Position numbers and translations under genes: made by a program
Source of the DNA: Streptomyces wedmorensis
GTDB lineage: Bacteria > Actinomycetota > Actinomycetes > Streptomycetales > Streptomycetaceae
Assembly (NCBI RefSeq): GCF_000716445.1
Contig: NZ_JNWK01000009.1
Coordinates: 1-64,000 of the forward strand
Length of the DNA stretch: 64,000 nt
Direction: 5' to 3'
Notes under the pieces: model-generated
Told to the model about the DNA's origin: nothing
Database searches by the model: none
Seen by the model: the letters and a program-made list of their open reading frames with translations, nothing else
In this document: one piece after another, positions 1 to 7,812 of the stretch
Layout of the letters: each line of letters starts with the position of its first letter
How positions within the stretch are numbered: position 1 is the stretch's first letter

Positions 1-82
1 TGCCCGCGCGCTGGCCGACCGCCTGGCCGTGGAGGACGGCGTCGCACCGGTGCTCGCCGCCCTCACCCGGCTGGCGCGCTGA
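1..82 (+). CDS. C-terminal end of an unidentified protein (partial)
   Basis: Only the last 26 codons are inside the window, reading A-R-A-L-A-D-R-L-A-V-E-D-G-V-A and ending L-T-R-L-A-R before TGA at 80-82. The Ala/Leu-rich amphipathic helix with an E-D-G-V stretch looks like the C-terminal helix of actinobacterial MGT-type glycosyltransferases, but 26 residues cannot decide this. Reading frame and stop are clear; function is a guess. It points towards the convergent PASTA gene. Confidence 0.45.
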   Translation, partial: ARALADRLAVEDGVAPVLAALTRLAR

Positions 83-188
83 CCGCTTGCCCGCCGCACC
101 TCGGCGTGTCCCGAGCATCCGTCACCGGGCCGCGCCAGGCGTACGTCACCCTCGATCCGTTCGACCAGGGGGCGTCTCGCGGGGCGGC

Positions 189-1547
189 TCAACCGGAGTT
201 GTAGCCCCATCTGGCTGCGCCGTCCCTGCCCATGAAGCACTTCGCCGGACGTCCGTCGGAGGTCGTGGCGGTGGCGCCCACCGGAGAGCAGGGTTGGCCG
301 AAGCCGACGCCGCCGATCGTGCCGCCCGAGCCGCCGGAGGAACCGCCGTCACCGGAGCTTCCACCGCTCGTCGACCCGGCGTCGTCCCCGCCCGTCGTGC
401 CGCCGCCCGAGGTGGAGTCGTAGGAACGCTGCGGACGGGGCTTGGGCTTGGGGGTCGCCTGCCCGCCCGGCTCGGGCCTGGGCTTGGGCTGGGGCTTCGG
501 CTTCGGCTTGGGTTTCGGCTTCGGGGTCGGGCTGGGCGCGGTGCAGGAGACGCCGGGCCCGATGAGCCACAGGTCGACCTGCGTGGTGACGGGGACCTCG
601 ATGCCGGCTTCGGGTTGGTGCCTGCAGACCTGCCAGTCCCCCAGGTCCTGGGAGCGGTCGTCCAACTGCTGCCCGGTGTGTGCGTGGAACCGCACCACAC
701 GCCCGAGGCCGAGGTCGTCGAGTGCGCGCGCCGAGGCGTCGTACCGCTCGCCGACGAGGTTCGGCATCACCACCCGCCGGGTGCCGTCCAGTTGCGACGG
801 GCACGGTTCGTCCTTCGGCACGGCGTACAACGTCAGCGTCGTACCGGAGGCGGGCGCACGCCCGCCCGAGGAGGGGTTCTGGAAGCAGACGCGCCAGCCG
901 GCCTGCGCGGGCGTCACCGTCCGGTACGCGGAGGAGGCGTCGGCGGCCGCCACCCGCCAGGAACCTCGGCGCGCCTGGGCGGTGGCCTCGGCCAGGGAGA
1001 CTCCGCGGAAGTCGGGCACGGTCAGCGTGCGATCCGTTCCTCCCGTCGCCACGGCGTCGTCCTGCCCGGGTCCTGCGCTCACCCCCGCGATGAGCATCGC
1101 GGCCGCCAGCGAGGACACCGACACCGGGTGGCGCCGTATCCACGTGAAGGACCGCTTTCCGCCTCCCGGACGCAGCGGCGAACCGGAGGGCAGGAGTTCT
1201 CCCGCGGCTTCGAGCAGCTCTCCCTTGGGATCGAGCTTGGAGCCGTGGAGCTTGTGCGGCTTCCCGTCGACGAGGATCTCGACGGAGTCGAACATGCCGT
1301 GCGCGCGGCGCAGGATCCGCAGCGGTCCGGTGACGCGGGTCGCCTTCGGCGCCAGGAGGTTACGGAAGAGGATGAGCCCCTTCCGGGTGAGCACGGCATA
1401 GCCCCAACCGTCGTGGTACAGGGCCCGGACGACCTCATGGGGCCCCAGCTCCCGCAGCAGGACCTTCTTGTGGTCGTCGGAGAGGGAGATGGTCTCGCCG
1501 GCCGCGACCGCGGCGGTCCGGGGGTCGTCGGTGAGTGGATTGGACAC
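189..1547 (-). CDS. Membrane-anchored PASTA-domain protein with cytoplasmic PH-like N-terminus
   Basis: 452 aa, GTG start preceded by AGGGAAG. Residues about 15-120 form a soluble domain resembling the short PH-like folds of actinobacterial proteins. A single membrane segment lies near 142-158. Two PASTA-type repeats follow (about 175-243, containing VPDFRGVSLAEA, and about 257-330, containing VMPNLVGERYDAS). Then come a Pro-Lys spacer (340-380) and a Gly/Ser-rich tail ending in a small Cys-containing module. PASTA domains usually bind muropeptides or beta-lactams outside the cell and are commonly fused to PknB-type kinases. Here no kinase domain is present, although two separate kinases lie 5.4 kb away, so it could be an uncoupled cell-wall sensor. 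It follows the STAND gene by 236 nt on the same strand. Topology is visible; the signalling role is inferred. Confidence 0.8.
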   Translation of the reverse strand: MSNPLTDDPRTAAVAAGETISLSDDHKKVLLRELGPHEVVRALYHDGWGYAVLTRKGLILFRNLLAPKATRVTGPLRILRRAHGMFDSVEILVDGKPHKLHGSKLDPKGELLEAAGELLPSGSPLRPGGGKRSFTWIRRHPVSVSSLAAAMLIAGVSAGPGQDDAVATGGTDRTLTVPDFRGVSLAEATAQARRGSWRVAAADASSAYRTVTPAQAGWRVCFQNPSSGGRAPASGTTLTLYAVPKDEPCPSQLDGTRRVVMPNLVGERYDASARALDDLGLGRVVRFHAHTGQQLDDRSQDLGDWQVCRHQPEAGIEVPVTTQVDLWLIGPGVSCTAPSPTPKPKPKPKPKPQPKPRPEPGGQATPKPKPRPQRSYDSTSGGGTTGGDDAGSTSGGSSGDGGSSGGSGGTIGGVGFGQPCSPVGATATTSDGRPAKCFMGRDGAARWGYNSG

Positions 1548-1730
1548 GGGCTTCCCTGAGCTCGGAGGTGCGAAGGGGGGACCGAGGGAGGCCCTGTGCG
1601 GCGATCTCGGACGTACGGGATGTTAGCGCCTGTCGAACGCCCGTTCCGTCCCGGCGGAAGGCGGCCCGCCAAGTCCCAAGGCCCGCAGGTCTCCGACCGT
1701 CCTGCCCGTCCGGACAGCCATCCCACCTGG

Positions 1731-1803
1731 TCGGGCGGCGATCGCGCCTGTTCGGTCGGCGACCGCGCGCGTCGGGGTGGCGATCACGCCCCCTCGGGCG
1801 GCG
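1731..1803. repeat. Four imperfect ~21-nt direct repeats between the PASTA and STAND genes
   Basis: Copies begin near 1731, 1752, 1772 and 1794, each starting TCGG followed by GGCGA-like sequence (for example TCGGGCGGCGATCGCGCC). The spacing of 20-22 bp is close to two helical turns. The first three lie in the 236-nt gap between the two minus-strand genes and the fourth runs into the 3' end of the STAND gene. This could be repeated regulator contacts or just low-complexity G+C sequence. Confidence 0.4.
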
Positions 1804-4648
1804 ACTCGTCGCCCTCGTCGCTTCGTCGTTCGAAGGCCGGCTCGTCGGCCTCGGCCCGGTAGGACTTGACGAGTGCCTCGGTCCATTCGGGGCCGTGCTC
1901 GGGGGTCGTGTCCAGATACGCGGCGATCACCTCGCCGCGTTCGCCGCTCGTGTACGTCTGCCAGTCGACCGGGAGCGTGCCGGTCGGATCCTCCGCCGGC
2001 CGGCCCGCGGCCGTCTCGGTCTCGGAGGCGAAGTCCCGGATGTCGTCGGCAGTGAGCGCCTCGCCTAGGGCGACACCCGCCTTGCCTTCCGTGGTGACCC
2101 CGAGGAGGCGGGCCGTGTCCGACACCAGCCCCGGCATCCGGTCGCCCACTTCGGCAGCCAGGTCCCGCACGAGGGTGGGGTGCCGCAGGCGCTCGTGGCG
2201 GCTCAGCTCGTTCGCCGCGGCCAGGACCGACGTCCTGAGCGCGGCGGCCGCATCGGAGCCCTCCGCACCGGAGCGGCGCAGCACCCGGAGCTGCGCGACG
2301 TCGACCCGCAGGTGCGGGATGCGGTCGGGCAGCGCGAGCGCCATGCGGCGGGCGCGCTCCAACAGGGCGAGCGCGTCCGCGTACTCGGTGAGGTCCTCGG
2401 AGATCTTCGCGGCGAGGAGCGTCACGTCCACGATGCCGGACGCGTCCCCCGCCTCGACGGCTCGCCGGAGCGCACCGGCCGCCCGATCCAGTGCCTCGGC
2501 CGTGAGCCCGAGCGCGGCGAGGGCTTCGACCTCCAGGGCGACGATCTCCGTGCGCCGTCCCTCCTCCGGGCGCTCCCGTAGCAGCGCCAGTACGGTCGAG
2601 GGCTTCCCGGAGGCGAGGAGGACGCGGCTCCTGCGTACCGTCTGCCGGGTCCAGACCTCGGAGTCCGCGGCGGTCAGCGTGTCCAGGTCGGCGGGGAGCC
2701 CGAGCCGGTCGGCGAGGTACACACGGCCCGACGGGGGGAGTTCGTCGAGCGCGCCGTCGAGCAGCGCGCCAGCCTCGGGGGTCCAGCGTTCGTCCAGGGT
2801 GACGGTGTCCTGGCCGAGGGCGAGCCGGTGGTAGAGCTCCTCGGCCCGCGCCTCCAGACCGGCTGCCGCGGCGTAGTAGTCCACCGCCAGGTGGTGGATG
2901 CCGCGCGTCGCCTCACGCTTGTCCCGGAGGAGCAGGGGCAGGGTGGCCCGGCGTACGTCGGCGCGGTGGACGAGGACCTGCTCGCCGGGCACCCTGTCCA
3001 TCAGGGTCCCTTCCCCCGCCAGCATCTCGAACAGGTGCCGGGCCCGGGCCTCGTCCACCTCGCCGAGCTCGCAGGGGACGGCGAGCACGTGGCGGATCAC
3101 GTCCGGGGTGATCCGGCGAAGGGTGAGACCGGGGCTGGCGAGCTTCTTCAGATCCGGGTGTTCGAGGTGGTCCAGGACTCGCCGGTAGAGGACGGCCTGC
3201 ACCTCCTCGTCCTCGACGGTGGACAGGATCCGGTCGAGGACCTCGTCGTCGCGGAGCACGCCCTCGCCTTCGCGACGGACCACTTCGGCGGCCAGCCGGA
3301 GACTGAGCGGATTCTCTCCGATCCGCCCGGTGATCCTCCGCAGGAACTCCCGGTCCACCCTGACGCCCGCCGCGGCCAGCTGCTGCCCCAGGTACTCCAC
3401 GGCCAGGGCCGGTTCGAGTCCCGGCAGGGAGACGGCCCGGGTGGGGTGATCCAGCCGGGAACGGCCCGCGAACACGAGACGGAGCAAGGGGTACGCGTGC
3501 TGCAGCCGGTCCAGGAAACCCCACAGCCGCGCCATGGCGTCGGGGCCCTGCCGCTGCGCCCGCTCCATCGTGTCGAGGACCATCACCAGGGGCACCGTCG
3601 TCCCCGGGGCAAGGGCGGTCTCCGCGAAGTCCGCGAACCGCCGGATGAGACCGTCCTCGTCGTCCCTCAGATAGTCGGGCAGCGGCCCCGTGCTCCCCTC
3701 GACGACCGCCGCGCTCGCGTTGAGCAGGGTGCCGCGCACGGCCCACTCCAGCGAGCGGGCTCGCTCCCCGGCCGCCGGGTAGAGCAGGCCGAGTTGGTGG
3801 GCCGCCTCCGCGAGGAGGGTGAGGGGCAGCTGGGGAAGGAGGTCGGCCCGGTCGAAGGTCAGGTAGCAGCAGGGAAGGCGTGGACGACCCGCCGTTCCCA
3901 CACGGTCCAGGAGGAAGCGTGAGACCACGGTGGACTTGCCGACCCCACCCGGTCCGTACAGGGCGACGGGCCGGCAGGCGGCGAGGTCCGGGAGCGGCTC
4001 GGGGTTCTCGGCGTACCGGGAGAGGAGTTCCAGCTCGGCCCGGCGGCCCACGAAGTGGTCGTCCGCCAGGAGCCTCATCGGCTGGAGGATCGCCGTCACC
4101 TCGATCGCCCGGCGGACGTCGTCCGTGGCGGGGAGCGAGACCCCCTGCTCCGCCAGTGTCTCGGCCGTGCGGGGCGCCCGTGCGAGCCATTCCGTGAGGC
4201 GCAGGGTTCCGGCCAGCTGGTCCATGGTCTGCGCCTCGACGGTGGGAGCCGTGCCGCGAAGGTAGGCCTCGGCCATGGCGCGACCGGTGTCGGACGGTTC
4301 GGGGCGGACGGCCGCCAGACCGCCGAGCAGCCGGTCGCGGTCCCCGAGCAGCTCCAGGGCTTCGGTCCGTGCGGGGGCGGTCAGACTCCAGCGGGGGCCG
4401 GCCGGCGTACTCACCCGCTCGCAGTCCCGCACGATGAAGTCGCGCAGCGCGCGCTCGTTCGCCGGCTCTTCGAGGGCGGCGAGTTCACCCGCGTCGAAGA
4501 AGCCGAGCAGGGCGGCCGCCTCCCGGTAGACCGCGGAGGACGTGACCGCGTCCGGACCGGGAGGGCCGGAGGTGTGCTCGGCCCGGGCACGTCGGGCCCG
4601 CAGACGGGCCGTGATCTCCGCGGACGTGACGCTTCTGAGTTCGGCCAT
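1784..4648 (-). CDS. STAND-type P-loop NTPase with C-terminal helical (TPR-like) repeats
   Basis: 954 aa. The start at 4648 is chosen because it lies one base after the stop of the upstream gene; the frame stays open further upstream but would run into that gene. An N-terminal helical domain (1-195) precedes a NACHT/NB-ARC-like NTPase: a GRRAELELL motif near 200 (the usual entry to the domain), Walker A GPGGVGKST at 232-240 and Walker B VMVLDTMERA around D359. A winged-helix-like region and a long alpha-helical repeat tail (about 560-920) follow. STAND NTPases act as switches that oligomerise on sensing a trigger bound by the repeats. Third gene of the EAD1 operon, it is the likely sensor/hub for the protease and NTPase encoded just upstream. 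The trigger cannot be read from sequence. Confidence 0.8.
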   Translation of the reverse strand: MAELRSVTSAEITARLRARRARAEHTSGPPGPDAVTSSAVYREAAALLGFFDAGELAALEEPANERALRDFIVRDCERVSTPAGPRWSLTAPARTEALELLGDRDRLLGGLAAVRPEPSDTGRAMAEAYLRGTAPTVEAQTMDQLAGTLRLTEWLARAPRTAETLAEQGVSLPATDDVRRAIEVTAILQPMRLLADDHFVGRRAELELLSRYAENPEPLPDLAACRPVALYGPGGVGKSTVVSRFLLDRVGTAGRPRLPCCYLTFDRADLLPQLPLTLLAEAAHQLGLLYPAAGERARSLEWAVRGTLLNASAAVVEGSTGPLPDYLRDDEDGLIRRFADFAETALAPGTTVPLVMVLDTMERAQRQGPDAMARLWGFLDRLQHAYPLLRLVFAGRSRLDHPTRAVSLPGLEPALAVEYLGQQLAAAGVRVDREFLRRITGRIGENPLSLRLAAEVVRREGEGVLRDDEVLDRILSTVEDEEVQAVLYRRVLDHLEHPDLKKLASPGLTLRRITPDVIRHVLAVPCELGEVDEARARHLFEMLAGEGTLMDRVPGEQVLVHRADVRRATLPLLLRDKREATRGIHHLAVDYYAAAAGLEARAEELYHRLALGQDTVTLDERWTPEAGALLDGALDELPPSGRVYLADRLGLPADLDTLTAADSEVWTRQTVRRSRVLLASGKPSTVLALLRERPEEGRRTEIVALEVEALAALGLTAEALDRAAGALRRAVEAGDASGIVDVTLLAAKISEDLTEYADALALLERARRMALALPDRIPHLRVDVAQLRVLRRSGAEGSDAAAALRTSVLAAANELSRHERLRHPTLVRDLAAEVGDRMPGLVSDTARLLGVTTEGKAGVALGEALTADDIRDFASETETAAGRPAEDPTGTLPVDWQTYTSGERGEVIAAYLDTTPEHGPEWTEALVKSYRAEADEPAFERRSDEGDESPPEGA

Positions 4649-4649
4649 C

Positions 4650-5708
4650 TCACACGTCCGGGGAGAAGGCCGCACGGGCGATGTCGGCGGCACTCAGCGA
4701 CAGTTCGTACAGTGGTGGGAGAGAGGCCGGTGGCCGGCTTCCGAGCAGCTCGTCCATCAGGACGTCGATCGCGCCCTGGTCGGGATCCTCCCCGGCCTCC
4801 GCCGCCATCGCGCGGAAGAACGCCTCCAGTTCGGGCACCCCGATGGGTTCGATGCGCTCGCGCAGCACTGTCCGGTCGACTTCGGGCAGCCGGTCCTGGA
4901 AGTCGGCGAGGACCACCCTCAGCCGGTCGACCTCCGTGCGCCGTTCGGCGGCGACGGCGATGTCCTTGACCAGTCTCATGGCCGGAGGGGTGAGCCGGTC
5001 CGGATGCGGACCGTCGAAGCACACCCAGACGTCCTCCCCGCTCTGGCGGACGTTCTCCAGGAACCAGCTCAGCAGCAGGCGGGCCTGGGTGTCCTCGGTC
5101 TCCCGCACCACGGTGGTGCGGGGCGTCCAGTCGAGCTGATGGGCGAGGTCCCGCATGATGCCCGCCGGCGTGGCCAGGGAGCCCGCCCATCTGCGGAAGT
5201 CGATGTGGCCGGTCGACACGCCCGTCCTGCCCAGCGCGTAGATCACGAACTCCAGCGAGTAGCTCTTTCCGCACCCGGACCCGCCGGTCAGGATCAGGAC
5301 ACGGGAATCCCCGGAGACGAGGTCCCGGAGGTGGGCGCGGAGCTCGTCCCGGTCGAACACTGCCTGAGGCTTCGTCTTCCCGATCAGACTCAGGCGGAAC
5401 ACCACCGCGTCGCCGTCGGCCCGCTCCTCGAGCAGCGCCTTGAAGATGGTGTGCGCCGTGCTCTCGGGGGCGGAGTCCACCGCCTCGACCAGGGCACGGA
5501 GCCTTCCCTGGGCGGCCGCCCGCCGCAGGATCTCGGGCCAGACGTCGGACATGGGGGTGTTCCAGGCGAAGTCCGCACGCCGGAGCCCCGCCCGCGCCAC
5601 GAGGTCGCTGGTCGGGGGCGCCTGCCAGTAGAGCGCGATGAGCGTCTCCAGCAGGTCCTCGGCGTCCTTGTGGGACCGGGGGAAGCGTCGTAGGTCCAGG
5701 ATGCTCAT
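4650..5708 (-). CDS. EAD1-domain P-loop NTPase
   Basis: 352 aa, starting at MSILDLRRF. The open frame continues upstream but would overlap the protease gene. Residues about 14-80 match the effector-associated domain EAD1 pattern (LLETLIALYW, then a WPEILRRAAAQGRLRALV helix), and the neighbouring protease carries the same domain. A P-loop NTPase follows: Walker A GGSGCGKS at 142-149 and Walker B-like VWVCFDGPHP at 227-236. The protein ends soon after the ATPase core, so it lacks the long sensor repeats of the next gene. It lies 7 nt after the protease stop and 1 nt before the STAND start, so translation is coupled. Likely an adaptor ATPase recruited through EAD1-EAD1 contact. EAD1 assignment rests on pattern recognition. 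Confidence 0.75.
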   Translation of the reverse strand: MSILDLRRFPRSHKDAEDLLETLIALYWQAPPTSDLVARAGLRRADFAWNTPMSDVWPEILRRAAAQGRLRALVEAVDSAPESTAHTIFKALLEERADGDAVVFRLSLIGKTKPQAVFDRDELRAHLRDLVSGDSRVLILTGGSGCGKSYSLEFVIYALGRTGVSTGHIDFRRWAGSLATPAGIMRDLAHQLDWTPRTTVVRETEDTQARLLLSWFLENVRQSGEDVWVCFDGPHPDRLTPPAMRLVKDIAVAAERRTEVDRLRVVLADFQDRLPEVDRTVLRERIEPIGVPELEAFFRAMAAEAGEDPDQGAIDVLMDELLGSRPPASLPPLYELSLSAADIARAAFSPDV

Positions 5709-5715
5709 GGCGCCC

Positions 5716-6750
5716 TCACACGATCCCCGCCGCTGCCAAGTCCTCCTGCACCCGCTCGATCCTGATGCCCTGGTTCCGGTACTCGCGGTCGTCGCTCCGT
5801 CCCCGTCGCACCCACCTGTGGTGCAACGCGACCAGCCGCCAGCGCTCGTCGAACACCGGCGACCCGGAGGAACCGGCCTCGGTGTCCGTCCAGTACTGGA
5901 CCACCTCGTCGTCCACGTGCCGTACGAGATTGTGGTGGACGCCCACCTTCTTCGCACCGCCGCTGGGGTGCTGGATGATGTACACCCGGTCCCCGACGGC
6001 GACCTGCGCCCCGCTGTCCAACGCCACCGCGGGGGTGCCTTCGGGAAGCGGCTCAGCTGCCCTGACGACCGCCCAGTCGTGCACCTCGTCTCCCACGATG
6101 GTGTCCGGCAGGCCCATGACGACGGTGTGGGCGAGGTGCAGCCCGTGCACGTCCTTCTCGTAACCGAACCAGGCCTCGACGCTCGTGGCCCGGGCGCCCC
6201 CGGGTCCTTGGCCGAACAGCACATGATGATTCGTGAGCAGCAGGCCGTCGCCGATGTGGAAGGCGGTGCCGTGGAACCTTCCGGTCGGCAGGGTGACCAG
6301 CAGTCGTGCCACCGCGGGTGCCAGTTCGAGCCCGCGGCGCAGGAACGCGACGTCGAGGAGGGAGGGCTCGCGGAAGATCTGCCGCTCCGCGCCGTCGGAC
6401 TCGCCGGGCTCCTTCCACTTCTCGGCACCGGCATGCGGGCGGGGCGCCTCCACCACGGGCGGTCCGTGCGTCAGCTCCCGCAGCCGTACCGCCACGGCCG
6501 CGTCGACACCGTCCTCGATCCGGGTGAGCAGCGTCCGCAACAGGTCCTGGTTCCGGGCGCTCTCGATGAGGTCGTGCCAGATCAGATGTGTCGGCTGCCC
6601 CCAGTTGATGCGCGCCCTCCGGACGCCCGCCTGCTGCGCCAGGACGGCGACGGCGTCCGGCTTCCAGTAGGTCTCGCTCAGGAGGTCGCACAGCTCCCGC
6701 GCGGCCGGGTGAGTCCAGTCGAAGGGAAGGCTGTCGAGGAAATGTGGCAT
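5716..6750 (-). CDS. EAD1-trypsin-like serine protease fusion
   Basis: 344 aa. Residues 1-90 form an EAD1 domain (LCDLLSETYW, then WHDLIESARNQDLLRTLL), homologous to that of the next protein. After a linker with acidic and Pro-rich stretches comes a trypsin/V8-fold domain (about 150-344) with a complete triad: H176 in TNHHVL, D225 in VHDWAVV and S295 in GSSGSPV. There is no signal peptide or membrane segment, so it acts in the cytoplasm. In the conflict systems catalogued by Aravind and colleagues, EADs tether effectors such as trypsin-like proteases to NTPase sensors. It is the first gene of the operon and diverges from a kinase gene across 186 bp. It is the predicted toxic or processing effector, with an unknown target. 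Confidence 0.85.
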   Translation of the reverse strand: MPHFLDSLPFDWTHPAARELCDLLSETYWKPDAVAVLAQQAGVRRARINWGQPTHLIWHDLIESARNQDLLRTLLTRIEDGVDAAVAVRLRELTHGPPVVEAPRPHAGAEKWKEPGESDGAERQIFREPSLLDVAFLRRGLELAPAVARLLVTLPTGRFHGTAFHIGDGLLLTNHHVLFGQGPGGARATSVEAWFGYEKDVHGLHLAHTVVMGLPDTIVGDEVHDWAVVRAAEPLPEGTPAVALDSGAQVAVGDRVYIIQHPSGGAKKVGVHHNLVRHVDDEVVQYWTDTEAGSSGSPVFDERWRLVALHHRWVRRGRSDDREYRNQGIRIERVQEDLAAAGIV

Positions 6751-6936
6751 GGCACTCCGTCACCACCGAGCCCCCACCGCGCGACGCCACCCCGCCCCGC
6801 GGCGCCCCGTTCCGGCCCCGTGCGGGCTGTGACTTCAGTATGCGTCGTACGCCTCCGGCGGGCACGTCGTCCGTGCTGCGCGCGTCGTGTGCCCGACGGA
6901 CCATGGAAGGAGGACCCGGACACCAGGCGAAGGCCA
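6751..6936. promoter_or_regulatory. Divergent intergenic region between protease and kinase genes
   Basis: 186 bp between two divergent starts, so it must hold promoters for both the EAD1 operon and the kinase operon. A somewhat less G+C-rich patch at about 6830-6850 (containing CAGTATGCGTCG) is the most promoter-like segment, but no convincing -35/-10 pair could be assigned. Confidence 0.4.
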
Positions 6937-7787
6937 TGGACACGCACACGGACGTACGGCCCCGACGGCTCGGCGACTGGATCGTCGGCAAGGAGCTGGG
7001 GCGCGGCGGCATGGGCACGGTGTACGCCGCCGTGCACGAGGAGAGCGGCCGGCACCGCGCCCTCAAGGTGATCTCCTGCGACGCCGAGCCGTCACCGGAG
7101 GAGGCCGCGCGGTTCGACCGCGAGATCCGGATCGGCATGAGCCTGCGCCATCCCCATGTCGTCCGCATGGAATCCTCCGGCCGTGAGGGGCGGCTCTGGT
7201 ACCTGGTCATGGAACGGTGCGAAGCCGGCTCACTGGCGGACCGGGTCCGTGAGCGGGGCCCGCTGCCCGCCTCGCGCGCCGTACCGCTGTTCCTGGGCGT
7301 GCTCGACGGCCTGTCGTACGCGCACACCGCGGGAGGCGCCGTCCACCGCGACATCAAACCGCAGAACCTCCTCCTGACGGCCGGCGAGGACGGCACCGAG
7401 GTGGCCAAGATCGCCGACTTCGGCCTGGCCAAGGCCTACGAGACCGCCGGCCTGAGCGGCCTCACCCGCACCGACGGGTTCGCGGGATCGGCGGGCTTCG
7501 TGCCGCGCGCACAGCTGATCAACTTCAAGTACGCCAAGCCGTACGTCGACGTGTGGGCGACGGCCGCTTCGCTCTACTTCACGCTCACCGGCCGGACGCC
7601 CCGTGACTTCCCACCCGGCCGCGACCCCTGGCTGACCGTCGCACACGCCTCCCCGGTACCGGTCGCGGAGCGGGGTGCGACCGTCCCCCGAGCCCTGGCC
7701 GCGGTGGTGGACCAGGCGCTCGACGACGACCCCGCCCGGGGCTTCGCCACCGCCGACCGGCTCAGGGACGCACTGCGCGACGCCTGA
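6937..7787 (+). CDS. Soluble Ser/Thr protein kinase
   Basis: About 283 aa from ATG 6937. A second in-frame ATG at 6904 is possible; the GGAGG at 6909-6913 lies too far from 6937 to decide. A complete Hanks-type kinase fold: glycine loop GRGGMGTVY (22-30), ATP lysine K44 in ALKVI, catalytic loop HRDIKPQN with D139, and DFG at 161-163. It ends right after the kinase core, with no juxtamembrane or transmembrane segment, unlike PknB. The activation segment contains a TRTDGFAGSAGFVPRAQ stretch typical of an autophosphorylating loop. It sits 25 nt before a second kinase gene and diverges from the EAD1 operon, which suggests phosphorylation-based control of that system. Confidence 0.88.
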
Positions 7788-7812
7788 GGGGCCCGTTCGA
7801 GGGCAGGTTCTC

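Noticed and set aside
4542..5693. Long plus-strand ORF opposite the EAD1 operon
   Set aside because: Antisense to genes with clear domains; the translation has no motif and a skewed composition.
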